The translations under genes and the position numbers were made by a program. DNA of 64,000 nucleotides, from contig JAJFKR010000027.1 in the NCBI GenBank assembly GCA_021773095.1, forward strand, positions 1 to 64,000, read 5' to 3'. Below, piece after piece: positions 28,247 through 39,410 of this stretch (positions within the stretch are counted from its first letter, which is position 1; every line of letters begins with the position of its first letter). Origin of the DNA: Woeseiaceae bacterium. GTDB taxonomy: Bacteria; Pseudomonadota; Gammaproteobacteria; Steroidobacterales; Woeseiaceae. The notes beneath the pieces are model-generated. The model ran no database searches, was not told the origin of the DNA, and was given only the letters and a program-made list of their open reading frames with translations.

Positions 28247-28912
28247 ATGAACGAAACCGCTGGAATCAACGATGCGCGATTATTCGCCCCACCACCGACG
28301 CAGGAATCGCGTTCGGATCTTGGTCAGGAGGATTTTCTGACCTTAATGATCACCCAGTTCCGAAACCAGGACCCGTTTGAGCCGATGGACAACGGTCAAT
28401 TCCTGGGCCAATTGGCGCAGTTCAGCACGGTCAGCGGTATTGAGTCACTCAATGCCGGATTTTCCGGGCTGTCATCCTCACTGCAAAATGAGCAGGCGTT
28501 GCAGGCGGCGAACCTGGTTGGGCATAAAGTGCTGGCCAGTACGGACGTTGGCTATCTTGCACCCGATGGCAGCATCTCGGGTGCGGTGGAACTCAGCTCC
28601 AGCGCCAGCAGCGTGCAGGTCGATATCACTGATATCAACGGTGAACTCATTCAGCGAATCGATCTTGGCGAGCAGCAGTCCGGCATGGTCCGGTTTACAT
28701 GGGACGGGCGTGATAGCAAGGGCGAGGTTGCCGGTAGCGCTCACTACCTGGTGACCACACGTGTCGTTCGAGGTGCCAACGTTGAGAACGCAGAAACATT
28801 GCTGGAATCGAGCATCGAAAGTGTGACGCTCGGCCGATTCGGCCAGGGCATGACGCTCAATCTGCCAGGCGGCGATACCCTGCCGCTCAGTCAGGTCAGG
28901 CAAATTATCTAG
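28247..28912 (+). CDS. flgD: FlgD, hook cap protein
   Basis: This 221-residue scaffold protein caps the growing hook. The N-terminal export region includes GQEDFLTLMITQFRNQDPFE and MDNGQFLGQLAQFSTVSGIE, both characteristic. A FlgD Ig-like/Tudor region follows, with VRFTWDGRDSKGEVAGSAHY. Length is normal. Confidence 0.96.
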   Translation: MNETAGINDARLFAPPPTQESRSDLGQEDFLTLMITQFRNQDPFEPMDNGQFLGQLAQFSTVSGIESLNAGFSGLSSSLQNEQALQAANLVGHKVLASTDVGYLAPDGSISGAVELSSSASSVQVDITDINGELIQRIDLGEQQSGMVRFTWDGRDSKGEVAGSAHYLVTTRVVRGANVENAETLLESSIESVTLGRFGQGMTLNLPGGDTLPLSQVRQII

Positions 28913-28941
28913 AATTGAATCAGTAGTCAGGAGACAGAATC

Positions 28942-30159
28942 ATGCCATTTGCAATAGCACTAAGCGGACTTAATGCGGCCTCTGCCGATCTGGGAGTTAC
29001 CGCGAACAACGTTGCCAACGTCAACACGACCGGCTTCAAAATGTCGCGTGCTCAGTTCGCAGAAGTATTCGCGGTAGGCACACAAAGTGTCAGCTCCAGC
29101 GCGTCGGGAAGCGGTGTTCGCCTGTCGCGGATTTCACAGCAGTTTACGCAGGGCAATATCGACTTTACCGATAACGCGTTGGATCTGGCGATCGCCGGAG
29201 AAGGTTTTTTTGTATTGAGCGACAACGGCTCGCGTTTGTATTCTCGGGCTGGTGCATTTGGTGTAGACAATCAGGGCAACGTCGTAAACGCGCAGGGGCA
29301 CAGGTTACAGGCCTATCCTTTCGCGGGTGCGGGCCTCTTTAACACGGGCACACCGCAGGACCTGCAGTTGACTACCGGTGCAAATCCACCGCAAGCGACC
29401 ACCCGCGCAGCACTTGGACTGAATCTGCCGGCCAATGCTCCGGTACCGGCGAATCCGGTTTTCGACCCGTTGGATCCGAGTAGTTTCAACCACACGACGT
29501 CGGTCACCATTTACGACTCGCTGGGTGCCGCGCATACGGAAACGACCTATTTCATTAAAGACGCTGTTGCAAATACCTGGAATACTCAGGTCGAAATTGA
29601 CGGCACGCCGATCGCCGGTGCGACCCAGATAGTTTTTGCCAACGACGGCTCGCTGGTGTCGCCAGCTGGTGGCTTGATGGCATTGGCCGCCTACACGCCG
29701 GCGACAGGTGCCGCCGATATCAACCTGACGCTCGATTTCGGTACGGCGACGCAGTTCGGTAATGCATTCGGTGTGAACTCCCTGTCGCAAGACGGTTTCA
29801 CGACCGGACGACTGACTGGAGTGAGTGTCGATGCCGAGGGTGTGGTATTCGCCCGATTCACGAACGGCCAATCGACATCACTTGGCAAGCTCGCACTGGC
29901 GAACTTCGTTAATCCACAGGGTCTGCAACAACTTGGTGATACCAATTGGGGCGAGTCATTTAGCTCTGGTGACGCGCTGCTCGGCGAAGCGGGTACTGCG
30001 TCATTCGGTGATATCCAGTCCGGTGCTCTGGAAGCGTCGAACGTGGATCTGACCGCGCAGTTGGTGCAGATGATTACCGCACAACGAAACTTCCAGGCTA
30101 ATGCGCAGATGATCTCGACAGCCGACACGGTAACGCAAACGGTAATCAACATTCGTTAA
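28942..30159 (+). CDS. flgE: FlgE, hook protein
   Basis: This 405-residue hook subunit has the N-terminal axial motif [20 protein letters not shown], the central hook domains (FlgE_D2-like, VTIYDSLGAAHTETTYF) and the C-terminal SNVDLTAQLVQMITAQRNFQ. AGGAG lies a short distance before the ATG. Length is close to that of Salmonella FlgE. Confidence 0.96.
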   Translation: MPFAIALSGLNAASADLGVTANNVANVNTTGFKMSRAQFAEVFAVGTQSVSSSASGSGVRLSRISQQFTQGNIDFTDNALDLAIAGEGFFVLSDNGSRLYSRAGAFGVDNQGNVVNAQGHRLQAYPFAGAGLFNTGTPQDLQLTTGANPPQATTRAALGLNLPANAPVPANPVFDPLDPSSFNHTTSVTIYDSLGAAHTETTYFIKDAVANTWNTQVEIDGTPIAGATQIVFANDGSLVSPAGGLMALAAYTPATGAADINLTLDFGTATQFGNAFGVNSLSQDGFTTGRLTGVSVDAEGVVFARFTNGQSTSLGKLALANFVNPQGLQQLGDTNWGESFSSGDALLGEAGTASFGDIQSGALEASNVDLTAQLVQMITAQRNFQANAQMISTADTVTQTVINIR

Positions 30160-30183
30160 TGAAGTTGAATTCAGGGAACGCTA

Positions 30184-30924
30184 ATGGACGAAATGATTTA
30201 TCTGGCAATGACCGGCGCAAAGCAAACGGAGTATGCGCAGGCCATTAACAGTAACAATCTGGCCAATATATCGACGACCGGGTTTCGAGCGGATCTGCAT
30301 TCATTCAGCTCTGCACCAATCGAAGGTCCGGGCGTTGATTCGCGAATCAATGCGGTGGTCGAATCCTACGGCACCGATTTTTCACAGGGCGCGGTGGCTA
30401 GTACCGGGCGCGATCTGGATATTGCCATCCAGGGACCGGGATTCATCGCGATTCAGGCTGCCGACGGCACTGAAGCTTACACGCGCGCTGGTGATTTGCG
30501 CATCGGCTCAGGCGGTCTGCTGGAAACCGGATCCGGTCGACTGGTAATCGGTAACGCGGGTCCGGTAGCTATTCCACCCAACAGCAGTTTGCTGATTGGC
30601 AGCGATGGCACCGTCTCCGTGCAACCGATCGGGCAGGGACCGGAAACGCTGGCAACGGTCGATCGAATCAAACTGGTGGATCCCGACACGAGATTGTTGG
30701 CCAAGGGCGGCGACGGACTTTTTCGCTTACCGGATGATGAAATTGCCGACGCAAACGCCAGTGTTCGGCTGACATCGGGAGTGCTGGAACAAAGCAACGT
30801 GAATATCGCGAAGACGCTGGTCAACATGATCGAGCTGTCTCGCCAGTACGAAATGCAAGTCAACGTTATTAAGACTTCGAAGGAAAATGCAGACGCTGCA
30901 GCACACCTGATGCGCGTCAGCTAG
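30184..30924 (+). CDS. flgF: FlgF, proximal rod protein
   Basis: This 246-residue rod protein starts MDEMIYLAMTGAKQTEYAQA and has NNLANISTTGFRADLHSF, typical of FlgF. The C-terminus carries SGVLEQSNVNIAKTLVNMIE and YEMQVNVIKTSKENADAAAH. It is shorter in the centre than FlgG, as expected. Confidence 0.95.
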   Translation: MDEMIYLAMTGAKQTEYAQAINSNNLANISTTGFRADLHSFSSAPIEGPGVDSRINAVVESYGTDFSQGAVASTGRDLDIAIQGPGFIAIQAADGTEAYTRAGDLRIGSGGLLETGSGRLVIGNAGPVAIPPNSSLLIGSDGTVSVQPIGQGPETLATVDRIKLVDPDTRLLAKGGDGLFRLPDDEIADANASVRLTSGVLEQSNVNIAKTLVNMIELSRQYEMQVNVIKTSKENADAAAHLMRVS

Positions 30925-30952
30925 TCAGGCCTGCAGGTGTTAGGAGAAAGAA

Positions 30953-31738
30953 ATGAATCAAGCATTGTGGATAGCGAAAACCGGACTTGATGCACAGCAG
31001 ACCCGAATGTCGGTTGTCTCGAACAACCTGGCCAACGTTAATACGACGGGTTTCAAGCAGGGCCGGGCCGTTTTCGAGGATCTGCTGTATCAAAACGTAC
31101 GCCAGTCGGGAGGCCAGACATCGCAGGACACGGAACTGCCGTCCGGATTGAATCTTGGCACCGGTGTGCGAATTGTGGCGACCGAAAAACTATTCTCTCA
31201 GGGCAGCATGTTGCAGACGGGAAATGCACTCGATGTTGCCGTCAAGGGACGCGGTTTTTTCCAGATTTTGTTGCCAGACGGCAACCTGGCTTACTCACGT
31301 GACGGAACATTTCAACGCAATTCACAGGGTGAGCTCGTAACCGCCAGCGGTTACTCGATACAACCTTCGATCACGATACCGGACGGTGCGCAGAGCATTA
31401 CGATCGGCACCGACGGCGTGGTCTCCGTGCAACTGGCCGGTCAGGCAGCACCCTCACAAGTGGGCAACCTTGAGACCGTGGACTTCATCAATCCGGTTGG
31501 TCTGCAGCCGATCGGTGAAAATCTCTACATCGAGACAGCATCCAGTGGCACGGCGCAAGCAGGTACACCGGGCCTGAATGGTTTTGGTTCGCTGGTACAG
31601 GGCGCTCTGGAAGGATCGAATGTGAACGTGGTATCGGAACTGGTGAATATGATCGAGACGCAGCGTGCGTATGAGATGAACTCGAAAGCCATCTCGACCA
31701 ACGATCAAATGATGCAATACCTGAATAACAACATCTAA
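30953..31738 (+). CDS. flgG: FlgG, distal rod protein
   Basis: This 261-residue rod protein begins [20 protein letters not shown] with [20 protein letters not shown]. The C-terminus has [20 protein letters not shown]. Length matches the family almost exactly. AGGAG precedes the ATG. Confidence 0.97.
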   Translation: MNQALWIAKTGLDAQQTRMSVVSNNLANVNTTGFKQGRAVFEDLLYQNVRQSGGQTSQDTELPSGLNLGTGVRIVATEKLFSQGSMLQTGNALDVAVKGRGFFQILLPDGNLAYSRDGTFQRNSQGELVTASGYSIQPSITIPDGAQSITIGTDGVVSVQLAGQAAPSQVGNLETVDFINPVGLQPIGENLYIETASSGTAQAGTPGLNGFGSLVQGALEGSNVNVVSELVNMIETQRAYEMNSKAISTNDQMMQYLNNNI

Positions 31739-31741
31739 CGG

Positions 31742-32440
31742 ATGGCAAAGACGATGACTAACAGATTGCGACAGGCAGGCGCGGCGATAACGATATTCGT
31801 TACTTTGTCACTCGGTGCATGCAGCACACCAATCGTGCTGGAGGAAAGCTACCTGCCACCGACGCCGATTCAACAATTCTATGAACGACCCAGTAGCGGC
31901 GCTATATACCAGTCGGGCGCAGAGGTTCGTCTGTTCGAAGATCTGAAGGCAGGCCGGGTTGGCGATATTCTTACCGTGCACCTGGTCGAGCAAACGGCGG
32001 CGTCAAAAAATGCCAATACCAAGACATCGAAGTCGACCGAGGCAACGATGACCAATCCGACAATTTTTGGTCGGCCCATCACCCGGGGCGGTATACCGCT
32101 GTTCGACGGCAGCCTGAGCGGTGAGCATGATTTCGATGGCAGCGGTGAAAGTAGCCAGAGCAATAGTCTGCAGGGCGATATTACTGTCACGGTCGTTGAA
32201 CGACTGCAAAACGGAAACCTGCGCATCCGTGGCGAGAAGTGGGTGACGCTCAATCAGGGCAAAGAGTTTATTCAACTGTCCGGGATCATTCGTCCGTATG
32301 ACATCGGACCCGGCAATTCGGTGCTATCCAGCAAGGTAGCGAATGCACGCATCACCTATAGCAGCAAAGGCGTGCTGGCAGCAGCTAACCGGATGGGCTT
32401 TATTTCACGATTTTTTCAATCGATCCTTCATCCATTTTGA
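31742..32440 (+). CDS. flgH: FlgH, L-ring lipoprotein
   Basis: This 232-residue lipoprotein forms the outer-membrane L ring. The signal sequence has a lipobox LSLGAC with lipidated Cys27. Family stretches are [20 protein letters not shown] and [20 protein letters not shown]. It begins three bases after flgG. Confidence 0.96.
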   Translation: MAKTMTNRLRQAGAAITIFVTLSLGACSTPIVLEESYLPPTPIQQFYERPSSGAIYQSGAEVRLFEDLKAGRVGDILTVHLVEQTAASKNANTKTSKSTEATMTNPTIFGRPITRGGIPLFDGSLSGEHDFDGSGESSQSNSLQGDITVTVVERLQNGNLRIRGEKWVTLNQGKEFIQLSGIIRPYDIGPGNSVLSSKVANARITYSSKGVLAAANRMGFISRFFQSILHPF

Positions 32441-32450
32441 GGTTGTTGCC

Positions 32451-33581
32451 ATGATGCCGGACAAGAATATCCAAAAACTCACGTGCTGGTTCGTGTTCGC
32501 CGCCGTTTTGTTGCTGAGCAGCAACGCGTACGCGGAGCGTGTCAAGGATCTGGCGAGTGTCGCCGGAGTCAGAAACAACCAACTGGCGGGTTATGGAATC
32601 GTTGTGGGTCTGGCTGGCACAGGCGATCAAACCAGTCAGACGCCATTCACGGTGCAAAGCATCGTCAACATGCTGACACAATTCGGTATCACGGTGCCCC
32701 CAGGGACGAACCTGCAACTCAAGAACGTCGCCGCCGTTTCCATCTACGCCGATTTACCGGCCTTTAGTAAGCCCGGACAAAAAATTGATGTAACGGTAGC
32801 CTCGATCGGTAACGCCAAAAGCATCCGTGGCGGTAGCTTATTGATGGCGCCCCTGCGCGGGGCCGATGGCAATGTCTACGCGATCGCCCAGGGCAATCTC
32901 GTCGTTGGAGGCTTTGGCGCAACGGGCAATGACGGTTCACGTGTGACCGTTAACATTCCAAGTACCGGCCGGATTCCGAACGGTGCCACGGTCGAACGTA
33001 CCGTAGCAACAGACTTTCACTCACGAGAATTCATTGTACTGAACCTGCACAGCCCCGATTTCACGACTTCACATCGCCTGGCCGAGCAAATTAACAAATC
33101 GATAGGCGAGGGAACCGCGCTGGCGATCGATGCAGTTTCTGTCAATATTCGCCCGCCACAAGATCCTATGCACCGCACCTCGTTTTTGGCACATCTCGAG
33201 AATCTGGAAGTTTCTCCCGGCAGCGCATCGGCGCGGGTAATTATTAACTCGCGAACCGGAACCGTTGTAATTGGGTCAAACGTGCGTGTAACCGCTGCTG
33301 CTGTTTCGCACGGTTCATTGGTCGTCACCATCAGCGAACAGCCCTTCGCGAGCCAACCGGTCGCACCGTTCTCGGATGCCGGTGAAACGGTAGTGCTGCC
33401 GAATTCGGAGGTATCCATTGAACAGGAGGAGTCGAGCATGTTCCTCTTTAAGCCGGGCGCAAGTCTGGAAGAGATCGTGCAGGCTGTGAATCGTGTCGGC
33501 GCGGCTCCGGGCGATCTGGTGGCAATTCTTGAAGCACTAAAACAGGCGGGGGCCTTACGGGCCGAGCTGATCGTGATCTGA
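32451..33581 (+). CDS. flgI: FlgI, P-ring protein
   Basis: This 376-residue periplasmic P-ring subunit has a signal peptide ending SSNAYAE, then [20 protein letters not shown] and [19 protein letters not shown], both strongly conserved. The ATG at 32451 follows the flgH stop by ten bases; a longer in-frame start would lie within flgH. Confidence 0.97.
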   Translation: MMPDKNIQKLTCWFVFAAVLLLSSNAYAERVKDLASVAGVRNNQLAGYGIVVGLAGTGDQTSQTPFTVQSIVNMLTQFGITVPPGTNLQLKNVAAVSIYADLPAFSKPGQKIDVTVASIGNAKSIRGGSLLMAPLRGADGNVYAIAQGNLVVGGFGATGNDGSRVTVNIPSTGRIPNGATVERTVATDFHSREFIVLNLHSPDFTTSHRLAEQINKSIGEGTALAIDAVSVNIRPPQDPMHRTSFLAHLENLEVSPGSASARVIINSRTGTVVIGSNVRVTAAAVSHGSLVVTISEQPFASQPVAPFSDAGETVVLPNSEVSIEQEESSMFLFKPGASLEEIVQAVNRVGAAPGDLVAILEALKQAGALRAELIVI

Positions 33582-33591
33582 GAATGAGACC

Positions 33592-34491
33592 ATGACGACC
33601 GCAATCACGGACTTCACACAATTCTCCACGCTCCGTGCGGGTGCCGAGGAGAATGATCCGGCCGTGCTGCGGGAAGTTGCAGGTCAGTTCGAAGCGCTTT
33701 TCATGCAAACCATACTGAAAAACATGCGCGCGAGTGAACTCGCGGATCCTCTGTTTGGTGACAGCGATCAGCATGAGATGTATCAGGGCATGATGGACCA
33801 GCAACTTGCGCTGGAGATGTCGAGTGGCCGCGGTATCGGCCTGGCGGATATGCTGGTGCGGCAATTGGGTGGTGAATCGGGCAATGTGCCCGCGACGCGA
33901 GAGAGTTTTTCCGTATCCGCGCCACCGCGTGTCTCAGAAAACCATAATGCGCCGATGTGGGCGAGTCCCGATGCATTCGTTCGCGACCTCTGGCCGCATG
34001 TGGAACGCGTCTCCAGGGAGTTGCATATTGCACCGGAAGCCTTGCTAGCGCAGGCGGCACTGGAAACCGGTTGGGGAGAGCACGTTATGGAACGCTCCGA
34101 CGGTGCGAGCAGCTACAACCTGTTTGGCATCAAAGCGGGCCGCGACTGGACCGGTAGCAGCGTCGCGCGACCAACACTTGAGTACACCGATGGTATTGCC
34201 CGGCGATCCGTCGAACGATTTAAGGCCTATCCCGATATCGCAGCGACCTTCGATGATTATGTCGATTTGATCGCCCAAAACCCGCGCTATGAAAGCGTGA
34301 GCGGTCACGGTGCCGATACCTCAGGATTTGCTACAGCGCTGCAGGAGGCAGGCTATGCCACCGATCCATTTTACGCCCGCAAAATTGACGGGGTCGTGCA
34401 AGGCGAAACGATGCAGGCAGCACTGAGTGGCCTAAAGATTGACGCGGGTACGCCGATAAGTACAGACCGCAGGTCGGCTGCGTCGCAATGA
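33592..34491 (+). CDS. flgJ: FlgJ, rod cap with peptidoglycan hydrolase domain
   Basis: This 299-residue protein has an N-terminal rod-cap domain (VAGQFEALFMQTILKNMRAS-like EVAGQFEALFMQTILKNMR) and a C-terminal glucosaminidase domain (ALLAQAALETGWGEHVM, YNLFGIKAGRDW, FEAYP-like RFKAYPDIAATFDDYVDLI). The catalytic Glu of LETGWGE is present. It is the two-domain form typical of gammaproteobacteria. Confidence 0.95.
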   Translation: MTTAITDFTQFSTLRAGAEENDPAVLREVAGQFEALFMQTILKNMRASELADPLFGDSDQHEMYQGMMDQQLALEMSSGRGIGLADMLVRQLGGESGNVPATRESFSVSAPPRVSENHNAPMWASPDAFVRDLWPHVERVSRELHIAPEALLAQAALETGWGEHVMERSDGASSYNLFGIKAGRDWTGSSVARPTLEYTDGIARRSVERFKAYPDIAATFDDYVDLIAQNPRYESVSGHGADTSGFATALQEAGYATDPFYARKIDGVVQGETMQAALSGLKIDAGTPISTDRRSAASQ

Positions 34492-34516
34492 GTTACGTAG
34501 ACGTCAGGGAAATTCA

Positions 34517-36406
34517 ATGCCAGATTTATTGAGAACCAGTTTATCCGGAATGCAGGCCTTTCAGCGTGCGCTGGAAATAACCGGGCACAACATCGCCAAC
34601 GCAAACACGCCGGGATACAGCCGCCAGGTGGCTGAGTTTACATCTCGTCCCGGCGTAAACAACGGAGTTGGCTTCATCGGTTCCGGCACGCAAATTTCGG
34701 CGATAAAACGTATTTACGACACATTGCTTGGGCAGCAACTGAATACTGCGACGACAAGCTTTTCGCGTTTCGACGCAATAAATTCCTTGTCGAGTCGCCT
34801 GGATTCATTGCTCGCAGATCCGAACACGGGGTTGAATAAGGGTCTGCAGTCATTCTTCAGTGCAGTGCAGGACGTATCGAACGATCCTGGCTCTGTCACG
34901 GCCCGCCAGGTTCTATTAGGTGAAGCGGATGGCATCGTGCAACGTTTTCGTGCAATTGATCAGCGGCTTGCGGAGACGGAAACTGAGATCAATCAGCGCG
35001 TCGTGCAATCCGTTGAAGATATCAATTTTTTTGCCCGGGCAATTGCCGATTTGAACACCAAAATTTCACGATCGGGAGGTCCCGGTGATCCGCAACCCAA
35101 CGACCTTCTGGATCAGCGCGACACATTGGTCCGCAAACTGGCAGAACAAGTATCCGTTAGTACGGCGAAGCAGGATGACGGCTCTTTGAGCATCTTTATC
35201 GGCTCGGGCCAGTCTTTGGTCATTGGCTCGGAAGCGAGAGAGCTTGCAGCGCAAGGTAGCAACTTCGACCCGACCCGGCTCGAGGTCGTTTACAAGGGGG
35301 TCGCTGGCAATTCACGACTCGATACCAACCTTGTTGGTGGCACTTTGGGCGGCCTGCTCGATTTTCGCAGTCAAATGCTGGATCCCACTCGGCAGTCATT
35401 AGGCAAGACAGCGGTTGCTTTCGCACAAAGTTTTAATTCTCAGCACGCGGCAGGCATGGACCTGCGCAATGCATTGGGAGGCGACTTCTTCGGAATCGGT
35501 GCACCAACGACCCTGGTGTCCGGAGCGAATACAGGAAGTGGTACAACCGTGGCATCTGTTACCGATATTTCGGCGATGACGGGTGAAGATTACGTCCTGA
35601 GCTACGACGGTGCCAGCTACAGTCTGACTCGCTCCCTTACCGGCGAGGCCGTGCCCTTGAGCGGTACGGGCACAGCGGCCTCGCCGTTTACGGCGGAGGG
35701 AATAAGCATAGTGGTGGGTGGCGCACCAGCGGCTGGTGATCAGGTCATGATTCGTCCTGCCCGTGACGCTGCGTCTTCTCTAAGTGTGGTGATTACCGAC
35801 CCGCAAGCCATTGCCATGGCAGCACCGACACGCACGTCGCGCGCACTCAGCAACTTAGGTGATGCCTCGATTAGTGGCCCGACGACAATTGATGCCAGCG
35901 ATCCGGCATTTCTTTCCGGTGCGGTTATTGAGTTCACCGGACCGTCAACGTATACGATCAATGGTGCTGGCGCATTCGCCTATACGGATGGCGCGCCGAT
36001 CACGATAAACGGCTCGGAGTTCACGATCAGTGGCGCACCGCAGGTCGGTGACCAATTTACGCTCGAAGCAAACCTCGGCGCATCCGGTGATAACGGTAAT
36101 GGACGGTTGCTCAGCGACGTACAAACCGCGGGGCTAATGGATGGCGGGAGCATCAGCATCATCGAGAATTACGGACAACTGGTCGCCGGCGTCGGAAGCG
36201 CTACCCGCCAGGTACAGTCAAATGTAGATGCGCAGGGTGTCGTACTGAATAACATTGAAAATGCTCAGTTGTCGCGGTCCGGCGTCAATGTGGATGAAGA
36301 GGCGGCGAACCTGATCCGTTTTCAACAGGCGTACCAGGCCGCGGCTCAGGTAGTGGCCGTTGCCGGCACGCTGTTCGACAGTCTGATTAACGCGACCAGG
36401 AGATAG
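34517..36406 (+). CDS. flgK: FlgK, hook-filament junction protein HAP1
   Basis: This 629-residue hook-associated protein starts MPDLLRTSLSGMQAFQRALE with NIANANTPGYSRQVAEF. The C-terminus has SGVNVDEEAANLIRFQQAYQ and AGTLFDSLINATRR. It is a FlgN client. It is somewhat longer than Salmonella FlgK because of a larger central domain. Confidence 0.96.
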   Translation: MPDLLRTSLSGMQAFQRALEITGHNIANANTPGYSRQVAEFTSRPGVNNGVGFIGSGTQISAIKRIYDTLLGQQLNTATTSFSRFDAINSLSSRLDSLLADPNTGLNKGLQSFFSAVQDVSNDPGSVTARQVLLGEADGIVQRFRAIDQRLAETETEINQRVVQSVEDINFFARAIADLNTKISRSGGPGDPQPNDLLDQRDTLVRKLAEQVSVSTAKQDDGSLSIFIGSGQSLVIGSEARELAAQGSNFDPTRLEVVYKGVAGNSRLDTNLVGGTLGGLLDFRSQMLDPTRQSLGKTAVAFAQSFNSQHAAGMDLRNALGGDFFGIGAPTTLVSGANTGSGTTVASVTDISAMTGEDYVLSYDGASYSLTRSLTGEAVPLSGTGTAASPFTAEGISIVVGGAPAAGDQVMIRPARDAASSLSVVITDPQAIAMAAPTRTSRALSNLGDASISGPTTIDASDPAFLSGAVIEFTGPSTYTINGAGAFAYTDGAPITINGSEFTISGAPQVGDQFTLEANLGASGDNGNGRLLSDVQTAGLMDGGSISIIENYGQLVAGVGSATRQVQSNVDAQGVVLNNIENAQLSRSGVNVDEEAANLIRFQQAYQAAAQVVAVAGTLFDSLINATRR

Positions 36407-36408
36407 GC

Positions 36409-37605
36409 GTGCGAATTTCCACAATGGGTATGTTTCGTCAGGGACTGAACTCAATGCAGGAGCTGCAGTCCTTAGCTGCCCGAACGCAGGAACAGATCGC
36501 CACCGGCCGACGAATCCTGTCGCCTTCCGATGATCCGGTCTCTGCGTCACGCGCGTTGAAACTGCGCGACTCGCTGTCGCGTTTTGACCAGTTTGATCGC
36601 AATAGCAACATGGCGACGTCCCGATTGCAGGATGAAGAGGTGGCGTTGAAGGGCGTGAATGACGTTTTGCAACGCGTGCGAGAGCTTGCACTGCAAGCCA
36701 ATAATGCAACGCAGAGTAGCGAATCCCGATCAATGATTGCTATCGAGATGCGTCAGCACCTTGATGAGCTTGTACGGCTGGCTAACCAAAAGGACGGTAA
36801 TGGTCGATTCTTGTTTGCCGGTAATCTTGATGAGACAACTCCGGTAGTGGTGAGCGCCGGTAGCTATGCTTACAATGGCGATCAGGGGCAAAGACAGATT
36901 CAGATCGGTGAAACGCGCTCAGTAGCGGATAGCGATTCGGGCGCAGACGTGTTTTTCCAGATACGGCAAGGTAACGGCACGTTCGTTGTCGATACGCCCC
37001 TCACGAATACAGGATCCGGAGTGGTTGGAAATGGCAGCGTAGTCGATCCCTCTCAATACGATGGCGCTCCGTACACAGTACGTTTTATCGATCCGGCGAA
37101 CTACGAAGTGCTCGACGCATCGAACGCGGTGATCGCGGCCGGCGGCTACTCGCCCGGTGAATCGATTGGTTTTCGGGGCATAGAGTTTTCCATCAAGGGT
37201 AGTCCGGCGGCCGGAGACGAATTTGTCGCCTCGGCAAGTCGCCAGCAAGACGTATTCACCAGTGTTCAACAATTGATCGCAGCCGTCGAAACAAGCTCTA
37301 ACGACGAGGTTTCCCGCGCCGAGATGAATAATGGCATAAACAGGGGTCTGGAGAATATTGACCAGGCGATTGGCCGGATTCTGACAGTACGAACACAAGT
37401 CGGTACGCGGTTGACGGCGATAGAGAACCAGGCAGATGCCAACGACGGCTTTGCGCTGACACTGCACGAGATGATCGGCGAACTCGAGGACCTCGATTAT
37501 GCGGAGGCGTTGTCGCGTTTGAGCTTTGAGTTAGGTGTGCTGGAAGCGGCTCAGCAATCCTTCGTCCGAACGCAAAGCCTGTCGCTATTCAATTTCCTGC
37601 GGTGA
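36409..37605 (+). CDS. flgL: FlgL, hook-filament junction protein HAP3
   Basis: This 398-residue flagellin-like junction protein begins at a GTG (36409) with AGGAG just upstream. The N-terminus MRISTMGMFRQGLNSMQELQ and ILSPSDDPVSASRALKLRDS are typical, as is the C-terminal LSRLSFELGVLEAAQQSFVR. It closes the flgB-L run, two bases after flgK. Confidence 0.95.
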   Translation: MRISTMGMFRQGLNSMQELQSLAARTQEQIATGRRILSPSDDPVSASRALKLRDSLSRFDQFDRNSNMATSRLQDEEVALKGVNDVLQRVRELALQANNATQSSESRSMIAIEMRQHLDELVRLANQKDGNGRFLFAGNLDETTPVVVSAGSYAYNGDQGQRQIQIGETRSVADSDSGADVFFQIRQGNGTFVVDTPLTNTGSGVVGNGSVVDPSQYDGAPYTVRFIDPANYEVLDASNAVIAAGGYSPGESIGFRGIEFSIKGSPAAGDEFVASASRQQDVFTSVQQLIAAVETSSNDEVSRAEMNNGINRGLENIDQAIGRILTVRTQVGTRLTAIENQADANDGFALTLHEMIGELEDLDYAEALSRLSFELGVLEAAQQSFVRTQSLSLFNFLR

Positions 37606-37735
37606 TTTCGCACGCTATTCAGAGCGTGAACGCCCCAGTGCGGTACACATCACAGTTTCGCAATCAAGGGCTAAAGATTTAGCGAAGCCTGTCGGTGCGG
37701 CTCGCCCGATGCGTCGCATTTCTACAAAAAAACTC

Positions 37736-37762
37736 TCAAGAATTTCGGACAGCCACCGATAA
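37736..37762 (+). promoter_or_regulatory. Sigma-28 (FliA) promoter of fliC
   Basis: TCAAGAAT (37736-37743), eleven bases, then ACCGATAA (37755-37762) fit the sigma-28 layout, with a near-perfect -10. The transcript would start near 37770, leaving a leader of about 92 bases before fliC. Confidence 0.7.
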
Positions 37763-37861
37763 CCACTGTGAACGGCGGTCTTGAATGGATATTCGTGGCC
37801 CCAGACAAAGACTACCGGCGGCAAGAGCAGACCGGCATTTTTATTAACCAGGAGTAGGAAA

Positions 37862-39379
37862 ATGGCACTGACTATAAATACCAACGTTGCATCGCTTAAC
37901 GCGCAACGAAATTTAGGTCGTTCGCAAGGTTTGCTTAACCAGTCACTTGAAAGACTGTCAACGGGCCTGCGAATTAACAGCGCAAAGGATGATGCGGCAG
38001 GTCTCGCAATTTCCGAGCGCTTCACAACGCAAATACGAGGACTTAATCAGGCGGTTCGTAACGCTAATGATGGTATCTCTCTTGCACAGACGGCTGAGGG
38101 AGCACTGGGTGAGCTGACGAACAACTTGCAGCGAATTCGCGAACTGGCTGTGCAATCGGCCAACGCCACGAACTCGTCGTCGGATCGGGCAGCACTCGAT
38201 CAGGAAGTTCAGCAACGTCTGGCAGAGATCGATCGTATTGCGACGCAGACGGCGTTTAACGATCAGACACTGCTCGACGGTTCCTTCGGTAACGCGGCCT
38301 TCCAGGTTGGCGCTAACGTTGGCCAGACCATTAGTGTCACCTTGAACACGAGCTTGCGTACTCTGAGCATTGGTAAGACAGCGGACTATGTCGGTGGCAC
38401 AACGTTCGATAACACACTTGCTGTTGGACAGCAGGCCACAGGTGTGGATGGAAGCGCGATTGGGTCCGGTGAACTGACGATCGCGATTGGAGCCGGTCAA
38501 GCTAGTGCTGTAGTTGCTTCAGTCGCTGAAGGTGCTGCTGCAGGCCTGACCGCAAGTAGTGCACAAGCCAAGGCGAAGGCGCTTAACTCATCGGGAATAT
38601 CCGGGCTCACGGCTACAGCGAATACTACAGCGGTATTTGATTTCGCCACAGTCGACGATGCAGCATACAACCTGACGATTAACGGCCAGGCGATTTATAC
38701 GGCACGTGACTTCTCGACAACGAACCTGACCGGCACGGATTTTGTGACGGCGATCAATTCCAATGGTTCGGCAACGGGCGTGACGGCTTCATTCGATAGC
38801 GCCAACAATCGCGTGACCTTAAGCGCAGCTGACGGTCGCGACATCATCATCGCAGAAGATGATGGCGGTGTTGCTACAAACGTTGGTCTGGGTGTAACTG
38901 ATGACACGTTGAACAACAGTGTCAATGACGGGCTCGATCTTACGGCCAATGCAACCGCTACCGCTGTGGGCTCAATTCGCCTTACGGCGTCAGAGCAGCT
39001 GGTTATCGGTGGTACAACCCCGGCCCGAATCGGCTTCACCGGAACGACTTTGGCACTTGGCGCATCGGCATTGAACACAGCCGCCGTCACCACCGTTGCT
39101 AACGCCAACACGACGATCAATCGCGTCGATGCTGCCCTCAACTCGGTCAGCAGCCTGCGCAGTCAGTTTGGTGCTATCCAGAACCGTTTTGAATCCACTA
39201 TAGCCAACCTGCAGTCAGTCAGCGAAAACCTGGCGGCAGCACGAGGCCGGATTCAGGATGCGGATTTTGCGGCAGAAACAGCGGCGTTGACCAAGGCACA
39301 AATTCTGCAACAGGCCGGTGTATCGGTTCTGGCGCAGGCCAATGCTCAACCGCAGCTCGCACTAAGCTTGCTGCAGTAA
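37862..39379 (+). CDS. fliC: FliC, flagellin
   Basis: This 505-residue filament subunit has the N-terminal D0/D1 region [19 protein letters not shown] and [20 protein letters not shown]. The C-terminal D1/D0 region ends [20 protein letters not shown] followed by ALSLLQ. The variable centre (about residues 180-400) is rich in Ala, Thr and Asn and gives a medium-large flagellin. It is the only flagellin gene in the window. The ATG at 37862 is preceded by AGGAGTAGGAAA; longer in-frame starts would lie in the leader. Confidence 0.97.
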   Translation: MALTINTNVASLNAQRNLGRSQGLLNQSLERLSTGLRINSAKDDAAGLAISERFTTQIRGLNQAVRNANDGISLAQTAEGALGELTNNLQRIRELAVQSANATNSSSDRAALDQEVQQRLAEIDRIATQTAFNDQTLLDGSFGNAAFQVGANVGQTISVTLNTSLRTLSIGKTADYVGGTTFDNTLAVGQQATGVDGSAIGSGELTIAIGAGQASAVVASVAEGAAAGLTASSAQAKAKALNSSGISGLTATANTTAVFDFATVDDAAYNLTINGQAIYTARDFSTTNLTGTDFVTAINSNGSATGVTASFDSANNRVTLSAADGRDIIIAEDDGGVATNVGLGVTDDTLNNSVNDGLDLTANATATAVGSIRLTASEQLVIGGTTPARIGFTGTTLALGASALNTAAVTTVANANTTINRVDAALNSVSSLRSQFGAIQNRFESTIANLQSVSENLAAARGRIQDADFAAETAALTKAQILQQAGVSVLAQANAQPQLALSLLQ

Positions 39380-39410
39380 GAGTAAATTGAGAAGTAGTAT
39401 CTCGATAAAA

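Noticed and set aside
37611-37628. CACGCT/AGCGTG hairpin after flgL as terminator
   Set aside because: Only six pairs and no T run; too weak to call.
37672-37698. TAAAGATT-N11-GTCGGTGC as a sigma-28 promoter of fliC
   Set aside because: The -35 is good but the -10 matches poorly; the site at 37736-37762 has a near-perfect -10.
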